DNA of 64,000 nucleotides from Nephromyces sp. MM_2019. Lineage: Eukaryota; Apicomplexa; Aconoidasida; Nephromycida. The notes beneath the pieces are model-generated. The model worked only from the letters and a program-made list of their open reading frames with translations, was not told the origin of the DNA and did no database searches. Shown one piece after another: positions 21,849 to 32,931 of the stretch. Within the stretch, counting starts at the first letter, position 1; every line of letters begins with the position of its first letter. A program made the translations under genes and the position numbers. Location: positions 62,001 to 126,000 of the forward strand of contig JADHZB010001263.1 of the NCBI GenBank assembly GCA_015657535.1, read 5' to 3'.

Positions 21849-24800
21849 ATGGATCTCCAGGATCATAGTGAAAGACAGCCTTTGACGGGTTAGTGCAAAA
21901 TTGTCCCGTGTACTCTTAGCTTAACATGCCGTCTTTCATTGAAGTAATTTTCTTTGATACAGCCTTTAATGCTTCGCCCTATTTAAGAGGCTTAACTTGA
22001 TGTTTTTTCTTCTATTTGTACTTTCCCTTCTTCATTTCCCTTTGAAGATCTTTTCAACTCATAAATCTGTATTTTTTCTTCATTTCTGAAGGCAATGCCC
22101 CTGCTAGGCGGGAGCTCCCCAGGGGAAAGTTCCTTACGGCAACTGTGTTTGTAGCTTTTGTCTTTGGCCTAATGGGCCTAATTCTATGGATTGTTATCAG
22201 CACTGCCGGTGAGAAATAGAAGATGAAGATGCACCAGGTCTTTTGGTCGTGCTTGGTATATGTGGAGTTGCATTCTCTTAATGCACTGAGATATCATTTT
22301 ACCCATTTTTTTGACGTTTTTTGATGCCTGTACGATGCAGCTGATCAGCAGTAGTAGTGTTTGACTAGTAGATTTATGTGCAGGTTCATCACCAAAATTG
22401 TTTGGATTTTTTGGCTTTATACGCCATACTAGGCTCCATTGCTTATCAATTTCCTAGATTAGGCTGGATTTTTTCCAGGTGTTCAAGTTTTTTTCTGTCG
22501 TGAGGCATGGCAGTGACTGTGAGTTGCGTGGTGTGTGTGCGTGTGCGTTGCGTAGTGTGTGTGTGTGTTGCGTGGAGTGTGTGTGTGAGTTGCGTAGTGG
22601 TTTTTTCTCCCCTTGTGTTAGTGCTTTTTTTCAGAGTGTTTTTTTCATTTCCATGATTGAAGACAGGTTGTTGTGTTTAATATGTGTTCACAAATAGGAA
22701 ACGTCGGATGTAATACTCTCAATGAGGCTCTCTGTCAGCAATATACCTACCCTGTAGGATTGCGAGGTGAGTATGAGATTTTGCAATCCAGCATAAATTC
22801 AGGCTTTTTTTTGCTAGCATTCTAGTCGCTTGCTTTCTGCTTCATATTAGTTGAAGAAATTATCATAGTTACTCACAAAAATCTCCCATAGTATAGAAAG
22901 CCACAAAACATCAAAAATCCCCAAAAAAATGTTTTCTCTGTAAATTTATAAGGAGACAAGTGTGTTGCTTTTTCCTAGACATTTCCTTAAAGTTTACGTT
23001 ATACGAATTCTTGAGTTTTCCCTTTTTTGTACTGGATTTTATGATACACACGCAACATTATTAGAATAAGCTGCTGTAACTTCTTAATGTTGATTTTGTT
23101 CTATTTTTTGCTGGATAAGCTTTCCATGAGACTACTTAGAATAGCACAAATATTCACTTACTTGCGTGCGTACGTTTCGCGAATTCATGGCTTGGATTTT
23201 CTCTCTTTTTTCCGTCTTGCAATCCTCATTGGATTACATCATTCTATTCGTAATTTTTAACTTTTGCCTTTATGATTCCTCTTCAATTATGTTTTAATAT
23301 AAAGGTTTGTTAAACTATTTTTCTAATGTTTTATATACTGCGAATCTTTTCATTCTTGTGTCTCCTTTAGATAAATAATGTATTGAATGTATGCTTCTCA
23401 CTATAAAGCTTGTAGCTTGCATACGAAAATTGCTGTTCTTTCTTGTATTGCACGACAGCTGATTCCTTTAGAATGATAGCCTCAGATACAGACACAGGCA
23501 CTTTGGTTTTTAGGAGTAATGTTCCAATTATTGAGCAGACAGGTGGGTTAGAGAGGCGTGTTAATGTGAACTTTTTTGTTGTCTTTTTTATCACCTCTTT
23601 ATAAATCTTTTATTTTTGATTTTTCACCTGCTGTGTGTGTGTACTTTTGTGTTCGTATTTTGTGTGTATTTTGATGCAGATTTTGCCATAAAATGGCTTT
23701 TTCATTGAGTTTTGTTGCTATGGAAGAGCCGAAGAGTTGATGTTTATATAGTTTAACTCGATATATATATATATAGAGAACTGTTACACGCGTATATCTT
23801 CTTGTTTTGATATGCAATAATTTAATATTTATCGACGTTTGATCGTATTATCTTTAATTTAGCGTATCACCCAGCGCTTATAGGTGAATTTTCTTGCTGA
23901 AAAAGTATAGAAAATTTTCTGCACGCTCATGATGAACCGAACTCTGTTGAAGTGGAGCTCGCACACACGACCTCTTTCTTACAGTCCACCCATCTTCAAA
24001 ACCTTCCTTGCACCTGTTTAAATCTGATTTTTGCAAGGAGCTTGAGTTACTGCTCTCTATGGGATAAGACTGCTCTGTTTAGAAGATTTAGTATGGCAAA
24101 TTTCGCTAGAAAATATTGAATGCTCTTTGTTGTAAGCAGAAGCGCGCATTTCATGTCTGATTGCTTTGACGAGCTTTTCATTGAAGACAGATTAGGTGCT
24201 TAGTTGCTTAACGCTGCCGAGTTCTCAGTCTCTTTTACGCACACACTAATTTAAGGAAATAGGCCGAGCAACACACACACACACGCACTTTGCAGTTGTA
24301 AAAGCTTATGAAGCGTGATTTTTTCAGCTAATAGTGTTCAACCAGGTAGAGTATATGCTTGATTTTAGGTGCTTTTGATGTCGACCGCGTGATTTCTTTG
24401 GTGGAAGAGCGAGCAAATATTACAATGAACAAGGACTCTTCTCAGATTGTATTATTTTCTGCATTGGATACCAGTATGAATGTAAGTTGGCGCCTCATAA
24501 GAGTTTACCATCAAGAAATCTTCAAATAATCGCTTTAATTGCGGTGTGTGTTGATTCTAGTTGCATGCCATGTGGGCCAGTCCTTGAGTGATGGCTTTTG
24601 AAGATGGAAATGGTTGCGTTACTTATTGAGATAATGAGTTGTGTATAATGTTGTATTTACCAAAGGTAGATTAGATTCATTTGAAAAGTTCGTGTATTTT
24701 CCTATTGAAGAGCATAGCGAGCTTGTGTGCAAATACAATCTTCAAACTTTTGCTGATATTTCCACTGATAACTTTGTCCTTAACAGCAGTACCGAATCAG

Positions 24801-27564
24801 ATATTACTGCTTTACTTTGATTTGTATGTTTGAGTAGCTCAATCTCCTACGCTAAAACTTCTACGTTTCCCTTTTGATGTAGAATCCGGAGCGTTGCGAG
24901 GCTGCGCAATTGAACTGCTTGCGTCCTAGGAACGACACACTAGTTGTAGACACTAATTTGCTATCACTTGAAGAACCTACCCTTAATCCTTATGATTTAA
25001 GTGAAGGGGAAAAGAACAGCTATTTGGGGAAGATGAGCAGTGGGCGAGCTGTGGAAAATGTGAAGCGAATTGCAACTTCAGTGAAGGAAGTTCTTGACCC
25101 GTCAATATCACGTTTTGTGATAGTCAATGATCATGATGGTAGGTCTACTGCCTTGTTTTATTCTCTGAAACGAACACACTCAAAAGTTTCAAGTATGATT
25201 CATGGTTATGATCTTCATTCTTTTTCCTTCCGGGACAGTGATAACCTGCTTATCACATGCCTGAAAATTTTGGATATACACACGCACACACACATATATA
25301 TATAGCGTTGAGGTTTTCAGTTGTAGGCTTTGAAAAGCATTCAAAAAAACCTGCACACACGCATACGGGGGTTTCAAGTACCATTTTTTTGTGTTGGTTT
25401 ACTGCGTGCTAGATGGGCTTTTGAGTCTTTTCGCCCGTTAACATGTGAAGGTACTACGCGCATGATGGTGCTGTGCTCTGGACTTTTATATTTTATTGAT
25501 GAGCGCGAAGGTGCTGCCCACTAATTAACATGTTGATTACCCCGGGCGCTGGTGTGTTTTTTTTTTGCTACCCACCCCCCTTACTCTTGGTGGGAGTGAG
25601 TTTCCTGGAGAGACTCTGTTTAGGGTGTCTCATGACAGGGCTATTCCGCTATCCGGTGTAGCTACATGTAAATAGCTTTTAGTATAGCACCGGCGGTTAT
25701 CGACGTAGTATAAGTCTTCCCTAGCATCATTCTTGAGCGCGTCAATGAAGGATTCTTCTACTTTATTGCAATAGCTACTCAGGATTCATGTGGCCACGGC
25801 TAATGCTTGCTAATCAATTGCTATTTTCGTGATTCTTTGCCATTATTCATGTAATATTGCGGCGAAAAATTGTGATTTTCTAATTTCCAGTCTGAGATAT
25901 TCGCTGATGAGTTTTTCTTCTTCCTGTGAGCTATTCGAAACGCTGTGTAGTATCACTGAAGGGCTTAAACAAAAACATCTCGCCAATAATTTGAATTCCC
26001 CGCGGGAAATTACCAGTTTTTTTATCTTTTTTTTTTTGCAAACTTCTACCAGCGTCATCTTCACCTTGGTAATGTCTTTCTGACGTATGTTGCTGCCGTC
26101 ATTTGCTCAACTCTTTTGCTTTTTTTTTTGTGCTTTTAGTTTGCTGAAATCCGTAGTAAGTAGCCAGATGCAAAATTACTATTTAGTGGGAATATTCGGC
26201 GTATTTTTATGGAAAGTGTTTCATATGCTAACAAATTCCTGAAGTGTTGCGAGTTTTTGAAGGCTTTTTTGTATGATATTTTTTTCCAAGCTGTCATAGC
26301 TTATATGTACTTGAAGACGAAAGTTATACCAAGAACGCTCATGGCACTTGCTTCCATAGAGTACTTGTTATTTGCACTCTAGTGTCGTTTCTTCGCAGGT
26401 AAAGATGTTGTAGCGCAGATAGTTGGCGCATACTCTATGGAAATTCTCGGAAAAACCCTTCAGTCTGTTTGGACTGAATTCATGGTAAGTTAACTGCGCG
26501 TGTTTTTTGTGCTTGGATTATGTGTGTGCATGTGTTTTGTACTTGTATTATGTGTGTGTTTTTTTTTGTGCTTGTATTATGTGCATGTTTTTTTCTTGTA
26601 CTTGAATCACGTGTGTGTGCATGTCTCTTGTACTTGAATCACGTGTCCTTGCATTCTCTCGCTTTTGTGTAGAAAAAAATGAATGTGCTATCGCACCTGC
26701 TCAATGTTTTAATAGCTTCAAATTGAAGGGTGATGATCTCGACATTTTTTGTTGAAGTACTGAGCAGTTTTGTATCGCTCTAATCTTAAATGTCTTGAAA
26801 TAACCTTAAAATGATGGTTACTATTGCTCTGATTGACTTATTCACGGTAGCCTTCGAGGAGGCTGCATTGCATGTTGCACGTAGTGAGCAAGGTGTACCT
26901 TGCTTGTTGCAGTATGTGAGCCTTCCTGCGCAGATACTCGAGTTATGTTAGTTTTAGTGTCTCCTCTTTGCGTTTTTGCCACCCTCTTTAGCTAATGGTA
27001 GCGACAGCGGCTGTGTGCTTCCTTTTGACCATTTTTTTTAGGTGTAGCTGTTCGCGTGTTGTTAATTTTGGATACTTTGACGGTTAATTTTATACCTTTT
27101 TTGAAATATTTTGTCTTTACTTGTATCAACCAGCCTGTTTTGCTTGTTTTTCACAGAAATCCGGTGTATCAAAGATGAGTGCAGTCAATGCACTTATGTT
27201 CTATTGTCTATACTTGAAAGAAAATCAGAAGGATAGTAAATGTTTTAATATATACAAAGAGTACCCTGATTATGACTTTGTTGACGATTTGCCTAAACCT
27301 GAAGTAACCACTACTACAACTGCTAGTCCCTCCACTACTTCTAGTACTCCCGCAACTACTACTTCCTCCAGTACTGCTACTCCCACGTCTAGTAGTACCT
27401 CCACTACTTCGAGTACTTCTGCAACTAGCACTACCTCCGAGTCTACCACTACTACAACTAGTGATCCCTCTGATGTGACTACTTCAAGTACCTCAGTTTC
27501 ACCTACAAGTAGCGCAAGCGTGACTGAAAGTAATGATGTTGATACTGATGCTGCGTCTGAATAA
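21849..27564 (+). CDS. Type II membrane protein with inactive dual-specificity-phosphatase-like domain and mucin-like tail
   Basis: Eight exons (21849-21888, 22092-22208, 22698-22766, 23486-23542, 24369-24481, 24883-25138, 26399-26484, 27157-27564) give an uninterrupted 381-residue frame from ATG to TAA, every junction GT-AG. Residues 1-26 are a short polar tail; 27-49 (FLTATVFVAFVFGLMGLILW...) form one membrane segment, so the rest should face the ER lumen or outside. Residues 55-295 form a globular domain. Its C-terminal part, RFVIVNDHDGKDV followed by AYSMEILGKTLQSVWTEF, follows the strand-loop-helix pattern of DSP/PTP phosphatases. In that pattern HCxxGxxR is followed by an AYLM-type helix. 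Here His, Cys and Arg are replaced by Asn214, Asp215 and Val221 while Gly218 is kept, so no cysteine-based catalysis is expected. Two N-glycosylation sequons (NIT, NDT) and several Cys fit a luminal setting. Residues 296-381 are almost pure Thr/Ser/Pro and probably O-glycosylated. A binding or scaffold role is inferred; the phosphatase kinship rests on pattern only. Confidence 0.85.
22510..22605. repeat. GT-rich degenerate tandem repeat
   Basis: Copies of a unit like gttgcgtagtgtgtgtgtgt recur about four times, within the second intron of the plus-strand membrane-protein gene. It is simple-sequence DNA; the GTs are on the sense strand. Confidence 0.8.
26495..26660. repeat. Tandem repeat, about 35-40-nt unit
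   Basis: About four imperfect copies of a unit containing ttgtacttgtattatgtgtg follow directly after the exon that ends at 26484. They diverge by changes such as tattatg to aatcacg, and the last two copies share ttgtacttgaatcacgtgt. The array occupies the start of the last intron of the membrane-protein gene. Confidence 0.85.
27310..27510 (+). repeat. Coding Thr/Ser-rich low-complexity tract
   Basis: This is the codon-level repeat behind the mucin-like tail of the preceding membrane protein. Blocks such as actactacaactagt and tccactacttctagtact recur with synonymous variation (ACT, ACA, ACC for Thr; AGT, TCC, TCT for Ser), so the protein repeat is kept while the DNA has drifted. The frame stays open on the complementary strand too, as expected for such a biased sequence. 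Confidence 0.9.
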
Positions 27565-28548
27565 AGCCGAGACAATAATGAAAGTGCATAAAGCGGCACT
27601 TTGAGCATTGAAAGTTCGGCCAGGGAAAATAGAAGCATATCAGGTAGAAGTATCGAAGTTGTGAGTAAGGCAGAAGGGAAGAGTTAATGATGATACTGAT
27701 GATGCAGCCGCTGGAACCGAAAAAGCAGAAGCCGCAGTCAATGATACAGTATTCGCTGCTCCGGCCTCTAAAGCCGCGATTCCTAGTGCCATTGTGGGAA
27801 ACAGCGAAAGTGCCTACGATCACCTTGCTTTCAAGCTTTCTGTGGCGATGCTACCACAGTGGTTAAAGTTTAGGAATTTCGGCTTGAAGTCTGTGTTCTG
27901 CTAGTGGTCATGGCACGATTCTGCTATTGCAAAGAAGCTTATTTTCCATCTGCGCCGAAGAATTTAGATTGCTTTCGTGAGGCAGTAGAGATAGTGGCAA
28001 CGTTGAGTTTTTTACAAAAATTCCCTTGTTTTTGGCTCTATAAATTTGAGCCAATGGTTATTCTTATGTAGTTTGCTTCCTAAATAGCAATATTTGGTAC
28101 CCTTAAGGGTGACTGGCTCGCTGCGTATTGTTAACCAGCGTCTTTTACGTTGCTAGATTAGTTTGTTCACGAGTCAGAGGCACAAGGCATAGTCGTACAG
28201 CATAATTCTGCCGCTTCTTACGTTTGTGATTAAAAAAAAAATTTTGAATGCGCCTTTCAATAGGAGATTGCGTTTTGCCAGCTTATGAGTGAGTAGAGAT
28301 ATTTTTAATTTCACGAAATTTGTGGGTTTTGCAACGCTTATTTGGATGTGATTTGGTCACATTTGGAAGTATGTTATTTGGCTCTTTCCTCTAGGCATAA
28401 ATTGTTCATCATACGCTTCCTTCTCATCGTAATCCGATGCTCATTCGCTCATGTTTTCTTATGCACGAGTGCGTGAATTAATGGCAGGAATAGCTGTACG
28501 TGTTGAGTATTTTGATAGCCCCTAATGGTACTTGTGGCATTTCATCAG

Positions 28549-29912
28549 GAATTGACGTAGATATGGATGCTCAATTATTACTTTTAATGATATGCGCATC
28601 CTGGAAGAGCTTTTTGATTCGAAATTTCTGCAGTCTTGGGAGCTTTATGCCTGTGGGGCTACTTGTTTATGTTATGGTATTACCTATGGGTAAATATTGA
28701 TAAAGTGAAGTTTTTTATTTTCTGTGTTGCCTGTGGTAATCGAAGATGCCTTTAATGTTAAACTTTCTAAAAAGCTTTTGAACTGTGTTATGGTTTTTTT
28801 TTGCAAAAATATATTTTGCAGTAGCTTTCCAGGAATTTTCTTAAGTTTTTCTTTTTTGTTGCGGGCTTGGAGTCTCTTGGCGTATTGTGTATGCTAACTT
28901 CATGTAATGCGATAAGTAACTGTTTCCCCTTTATCTTTGAATATCTTTAGCGATAGCTGCCAAATAATATTGATATATTCACAATGCGAGCTGAGTGCTT
29001 TTTCCGGTACGTAAATTTACAAGCTTAACCTCGGCGTATAGTGCGTTATGATATAAAGCAAGCCGCATGCTATCGACTGGTTTGAAAATAATAATACATT
29101 TCCACAAGTGAGGTATCGGCGTTTGCAAGCGCCTGATCTTTTTATGTTGGCTAAGCTTGGTTTTACGGCTATATTATCAAAATCTCTTCTCATTCTGGCG
29201 GTTGTAAACTGATTCCCTTGGAAACTCTTTGGCACTCTAAAGTTTGTGAGCTGCGCTTTGGGGAAATGGGTGCTGAGGTCTCATAAGATTTGTAAAATAG
29301 ATGTGGATTAATTATTATGACTGTGAGCTGCTTTGCGAAGAGTATTAGTGCCTTTTTGACGGTTGGATAGTCAAATTCGCAAAGCTCTTTCGTTTTCGTG
29401 CGTGCAGCCTGCTTTTGTCCTTTTTTTTTCTCCAAACTTTATTCTTAATGTTCTCGTGATGAATGTCCTGTGAATTCTCGCTTCCTTTTTGTGTTGCTTA
29501 TTTAGATGTTCTCTTTTGCTTAGTGGATGTTTACAATTTTGCTACTTGTATGATGTATTGGTAATTGCAACTTTTCAGAAAGTACTGGTAATGCTGGGCG
29601 GGCTGTAAAGATATGGATTCACCTTTCGGATTGTGCTGGTAGTGGTCCTCATGTTGAAAATTTTTTACTGATATCGGTCTTATTGACGGGCTTATGAGAT
29701 TATTTGCTCTTTATATTTTTTTGTGTGAAGCGACAGATCGCTTATGCGACTGCCATATCTATTCTAATATTATTTATCAGCGCCCTTTTGTAGTTGCCGC
29801 GATTGCATTCTTTAACCAGAGAAAAGTTTGTCCACTTGGTGAAAAAACGTCTCTGTGGTTGGATATTTCTTTCATGCGCATTCTGGAAGCGCAAGTTGAC
29901 ACTCAGGATTAA
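28549..29912 (+). CDS. Candidate three-exon protein, unknown (5' end not found)
   Basis: Exons 28549-28689, 29579-29676 and 29781-29912 join in phase (1, 0) and end at a TAA. Exon a is hydrophobic (DAQLLLLMICASWKSFLIRN, then VGLLVYVMVLPM); exon b reads STGNAGRAVKIWIHLSDCAG; exon c reads RPFVVAAIAFFNQRKVCPLG and ends ILEAQVDTQD. A start could be the ATG at 28564, or an upstream exon could exist. Two hydrophobic segments suggest membrane association. No family is recognised. It lies about 1 kb downstream of, and in the same direction as, the pseudophosphatase-like gene. An alternative frame through the first exon (CSIITFNDMRILEELFDSKF) also looks coding but does not reach the second exon in phase. 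Confidence 0.35.
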
Positions 29913-30128
29913 TTTGCTTGAGTGTCTCAATGAAGCGTTTGTAAGTAGAACCTTATTGTGTTGCCCTTTTCTAGCCAAGTACAGCGCCGATGTCTAACAG
30001 TCACTTCGTAATCGCCTGTCCCCTGAGAATTATTTGAGGTTTTGGGCTGCTTAATTTTGAGAAATAGTCTTCTTGGAATCTTTTTTGGTAATTCAGAGGA
30101 TATTATATGATTCTTCCTCGACGCTGAA

Positions 30129-30452
30129 CTAGAAGAAACGTGGGGTATCCTTCATTTCTGTCATTATCGATTCTTTTTTTTCCATATTTTTACTCTTGGA
30201 CGGCATGTACCAGTATGTACGTTTGAATAACTCGTCTTCATTCCAGTAGTAGCGAATAGCGGGCATAGATTGTTGAAAATATGTGTTTTGATATTGGTAT
30301 GGGCGGAATAAACTTGCTGAGGAGCTGGTTATTTTGGTGACGAAAGGGATAATTTGTCGAGAATATTTATGCCTGACCGGGGATGAAGGCTGAATATTTT
30401 TCATTTCGCCAATTTGTAATATTTCTGCGTGCGTAATTGATTTTTTTTGCAT
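30129..30452 (-). CDS. Hypothetical 107-residue ORF or exon
   Basis: An ATG at 30452 opens a 107-codon frame on the minus strand: MQKKSITHAEILQIGEMKNI, then an aromatic and Gln-rich middle (RPYQYQNTYFQQSMPAIRYY) and a Lys/Glu-rich end. It could be an intronless small gene or an exon, for instance cut at the GTACATAC around 30215. No domain or membrane segment is seen. Its length stands out in this AT-rich sequence, but composition alone does not prove coding. Confidence 0.35.
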   Translation of the reverse strand: MQKKSITHAEILQIGEMKNIQPSSPVRHKYSRQIIPFVTKITSSSASLFRPYQYQNTYFQQSMPAIRYYWNEDELFKRTYWYMPSKSKNMEKKESIMTEMKDTPRFF

Positions 30453-30570
30453 TCGAATAAGAATACAAGTTCTACCTAAGAATCATCAAGCTTGATTTGC
30501 AGATGTAGGAAAATGTAGCATCTAGGGGTCTACTGAAGGCCACTTAGTGGACTGCAGCTGCAAAACTCAT

Positions 30571-30913
30571 TTAATCGGCAGTATCTCGCAGTGTTCGTCG
30601 TTCGGAGAAACCTGAAGTCATGCTGTATGATTTAGAAGCATCGAAGCCGGAAAAATTGGGAACATAACAGTCGTAGTGTTTATTTAACGAGCTACCATTT
30701 TTGCAATTACCAGGATTGTCAGTGAACCGACAGGCAACAGAAATAATATGCATAACAGCGCGGTTGAGCCCTTTTGGTGCATTCAAAATATATATGCATA
30801 CCAATTATGCGGTGAGCACCCGCTTTTCTCGGTGTACTCCGCCGTATTACGTTGCGATGTATGTTCTCTCGTAGAACTCTTATTTTCTAACAAGTCGTGG
30901 CTTCGAGAATTGC
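30571..30913 (-). CDS. Candidate exons, unknown
   Basis: On the minus strand 30913-30802 is an open exon bounded by a TTCAG acceptor and a GTATGC donor; it reads NSRSHDLLENKSSTREHTSQ and is polar and acidic-basic mixed. Below it a frame ending at a TAA (30571) contains CRFTDNPGNCKNGSSLNKHY and SMTSGFSERRTLRDTAD. The two do not join in phase with the splice sites I can see, so they may be separate exons with a missing piece between them. Confidence 0.3.
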
Positions 30914-31044
30914 CTGAATGCAATGCTAAAATATGTTGCTTTGTGCATTTACTTGTGCCTTGTTTACATTGCCTTCGTGTGGAGGCTCTAGCACTAGATA
31001 CCGGTATTTATCAAGCTGGATTAGGATGTGACCTGTATGACTAG

Positions 31045-32931
31045 AGCACGATCAACCCGTAATAAGAGCAATGAGGTTATGTCTTTTTTCGCAGGTGGAA
31101 GCAGAATGTATTGAAAGCCATGATTGGGCTTCTATAATAATGGGAATCCATTTTTGGTTTTTAGGCACGTTCACAACTAGTCAAAATTTACGAAGGGGTA
31201 TTTGCAGCACTGGCGCCTGCTATATCATGATATTGAGAGGCTTTTATTGTGGAGATAGCGTTATCGTGATCACGCCAGCATCCGCATTATATTTTGTAGC
31301 ATGGTTATGAAAAATTCCAACTTTTACCTCATTTTCTCGAGAAAAATGCGAAAAAAAATGTTAAGGTGCATTGAAGCTTCGCTTAATCTTCAGACGCTCA
31401 AGTGCATGGTGCTTCCGCTTTCGGGATGCCTTTGCTTGAGCTGATAATTTTAGAACGAAAAAATAAAACGTACAGAACACTTACTTCGACAAAATGTTTG
31501 AAGCTGAAAATTAATACTGTTATTTTCGCCGCTTCTATTAGATGAAGTTCACAGTGCATGTATGAAATAATGGCGTTTCCTCAGCCATCTTTTATTCGAA
31601 GGCCACCACTAGTAAGGCTCTTGTGATTACCTGCTTTACAAAGGTATGCAGGGACATTACAGCCCGAGGGCCCATGATGCCAAAGATTCTCGGCTGAAGC
31701 GCCAAAATTTTTTTATTCTTAGTTTTGATGGCACTAGCCTACTAGGAGGGCATGGGTCAGCAAGAAGATAACTTTAAGGCTTGGTAATTTTATTTGCCTT
31801 TTTACACAAAACCAAGTTATAGAAAGCCTGCAACACTCACTTTTTAAGGAAAATTCTCGCACTATGCAAATTGAAGCTGAATATCCAATTCTATACGACC
31901 CAATTAACTGAGCTAGGTAGAGCTAAGCAGTTACGCAGCTCACTTCGCTACAACGTGTAGTCTCTGCTATTGAAAACGTATGAAAACCAGCCCCTGCATG
32001 CCCGAACGTGATATATATTCACTGGAGCCACTGTCGCTGCACACTGGGTCATCGTATTCGTTTTAGCCGCGCTAATAGATTCGATTAGTAGACAGTTGGG
32101 CTTCCACGACAAGGCAAAGTCACCTCATCGGGATATGGCTGGAATACGAAATGTTCAATAAGAGTTGCAGCCATGTGGCTCCATAGTAATTACCATAACA
32201 TTGAATAGTAACTGAATATTTTGTCTTTGTTGTAGCAAGTTAGTGTGCTGAACTAGCAGCGTCACATTCTTAATTAAAAAGCCTATGAAGTAAACTTCAT
32301 TGCCAAAATAGAATGATTGCATATGCAATAGAAAAACTAATTTTTGATAGATATCCTGCCCCTCGAGGCTTGTCAGATCCAGCGGTTCTCATTATTTTGG
32401 GCGCTCGCGTATTCTTTTTCACCTACAATATTTTAGGTACTGCTTCGAATGGGTATAGCTTTGCGATCTTTGCTATGCAAGAAGAATAGCTCAGAGAAAT
32501 AATTATAATTGCAAGGACTTGCTCGATATGCGCCGCAAATTCTTCGGTAGAAAAGGTGTGCATGCATCTTTTCTTCTGGAGCCAGAGTTTTTACACCTTT
32601 AGCACTTCGTATTACCCATTTTGAATGTTCATTCAGCTACCTTCTAGCGTGTCTTCCTCACTCTGAGTCTTCTGCTTTGGCCTCGCTTGCAGCTTCCCTT
32701 TGAGGTTTCCGCAATTATGATAAAAAAAAATCATATATTTTAGGATTGGAATGTATGAGTGACAACTAGGTATTTTGCATGATTAAAAAGGTTGATAATG
32801 ATTAGCCCGCGCTTTGAAAATAGACTGTATAATCTCTTCACATAATATTTTCATAAAAAGTGTTATTCCCAACAGCAGGAAACCTGGGGAATAATCAGCT
32901 TAGCGTAGGAAACTGGTGCCTTTCCATTATC
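31045..32931. other. No confident gene
   Basis: Short open frames occur on both strands. Near 32700 the minus strand can be read as a Lys/Glu/Ala-rich segment and the plus strand as a Ser/Ala/Leu-rich one, and I cannot choose. The tail of the tectonin-type gene ends at 32932, so part of this tract is its 3' flank. Confidence 0.35.

Noticed and set aside
22500..22700. Plus-strand frame rich in Cys, Val and Arg
   Set aside because: It is the GT-rich repeat in an intron of the membrane-protein gene, read as protein.
27270..27638. A 122-codon minus-strand open frame rich in Val, Leu and Glu
   Set aside because: It is the complement of the Thr/Ser-rich exon of the plus-strand membrane protein; the bias of that exon keeps the opposite strand open.
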